Assembly (NCBI GenBank): GCA_037131575.1
Contig: JBAXQV010000070.1
Coordinates: 1-14,550, forward strand
Reading direction: 5' to 3'
Origin: VFMC01 sp037131575
Lineage (GTDB): Bacteria > Actinomycetota > Acidimicrobiia > Acidimicrobiales > Ilumatobacteraceae
DNA: 14,550 nt
The translations under genes were made by a program, and so were the position numbers. Below the pieces are notes generated by a model, which was not told the DNA's origin, searched no databases, and saw only the letters and a program-made list of their open reading frames with translations. This document shows, piece after piece, positions 14,081-14,550 of the stretch (the stretch's first letter is position 1; every line of letters starts with the position of its first letter).

Positions 14081-14550
14081 ATGAGCTCACGTTTGGCAGG
14101 AACAGGTATCTGGAGTGGCGGGTTGCGGTACGGCGACGCAGGTGCGGCGGCGGCCGCAGCAACCGAACTCGAAGCACTCGGGTACTCGGCACTGTGGATT
14201 CCCGACGTGGGCGGCGACCTCACCGGTTCACTCGCCAACCTGCTCGGTGCCACCAGTACCGTCACCATCGCCACCGGCATCCTCAACGTGTGGATGCACA
14301 CGCCCGCCGATGCAGCCGCGGCCCACGCACGCCTCACTGCCGAACACGGGCCGCGCTATCTGTGCGGTATCGGCATCAGCCACCGCCCGTTCATCGACAT
14401 GGTGAACGCCCCGGGCACGTACACCAAGCCGGTGGAGACGATGGCCAACTACCTCGACGGTCTCGATGCAGCACCCACGCCGATTGCGGTGAACGACCGG
14501 CTCATCGCTGCGCTGGGCCCGAAGATGCTCGAACTCGCTCGCGCCCGCAC
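14081..14550 (+). CDS. LLM-class F420-dependent oxidoreductase, N-terminal part
   Basis: The first 156 residues are visible from ATG 14081 and the gene leaves the window open. The start has no SD. The visible part reads LAGTGIWSGGLRYGD (5-19), ELEALGYSALWIPDVGGDL (30-48), then TVTIATGILNVW (66-77) and RYLCGIGISHRPFID. This agrees with the TIGR03620-like branch of luciferase-like F420 enzymes, where a conserved tryptophan-rich start is followed by a short barrel. It is distinct from the LLM gene at 11774, with little visible similarity beyond the fold. It is divergent from the exported dioxygenase. Confidence 0.85.
   Translation, partial: MSSRLAGTGIWSGGLRYGDAGAAAAAATELEALGYSALWIPDVGGDLTGSLANLLGATSTVTIATGILNVWMHTPADAAAAHARLTAEHGPRYLCGIGISHRPFIDMVNAPGTYTKPVETMANYLDGLDAAPTPIAVNDRLIAALGPKMLELARAR

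Overview
The window looks like a piece of a high-GC actinobacterial chromosome. The gene set is a Baeyer-Villiger-type flavoprotein, an N,N-dimethylformamidase-like enzyme, an ANL acyl-CoA synthetase, two luciferase-like (LLM) monooxygenases, a F420/PPOX-fold enzyme and an exported intradiol dioxygenase. Together with GTG starts and many promoters without clear Shine-Dalgarno (SD) sites, this fits a catabolically versatile, F420-using actinobacterium, perhaps of the class Acidimicrobiia. That placement is inference from gene content. No tRNA, rRNA, CRISPR array, transposase or integrase was seen.

Left end (1-1848, minus strand): three closely spaced genes, read right to left. They are a four-helix membrane protein, a redoxin/thioredoxin-fold protein whose frame is interrupted by one TGA exactly where the first active-site Cys is expected, and a Baeyer-Villiger-type monooxygenase running off the window. 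The TGA is followed by a hairpin with the spacing and loop expected of a bacterial SECIS, so the middle gene is best read as one selenoprotein of 366 residues with a Sec-Gly-Cys active site. The monooxygenase appears to have lost about half its length in frame: its first FAD-binding motif runs straight into the mid-protein segment of the family.

Centre (1965-6983, plus strand): a helix-turn-helix protein, a 77-residue single-helix membrane protein, a dimethylformamidase-beta-like enzyme, a secreted SGNH-type hydrolase behind a Pro/Thr repeat stalk, a DUF1990 protein and a small two-helix membrane protein. The 77-residue gene and the dimethylformamidase-like gene share a frame and are separated by one TGA only.

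Right half (7063-14550): a four-helix membrane protein and a TIGR03668-type F420 enzyme (minus), divergent from an acyl-CoA synthetase (plus). Next come a soluble GAF histidine kinase and OmpR-type regulator (minus), divergent from an LLM monooxygenase (plus). Three GTTGA(T/G) repeats at an exact 11-bp period lie between the regulator and the LLM gene and are a good candidate binding site for that regulator. The LLM gene converges on a Tat-exported intradiol dioxygenase lipoprotein (minus) across a 50-nt near-perfect palindrome. A second, partial LLM gene leaves the window on the right.

The strongest candidate for something undescribed is the selenoprotein, with its SECIS-like hairpin, next to the internally deleted monooxygenase.
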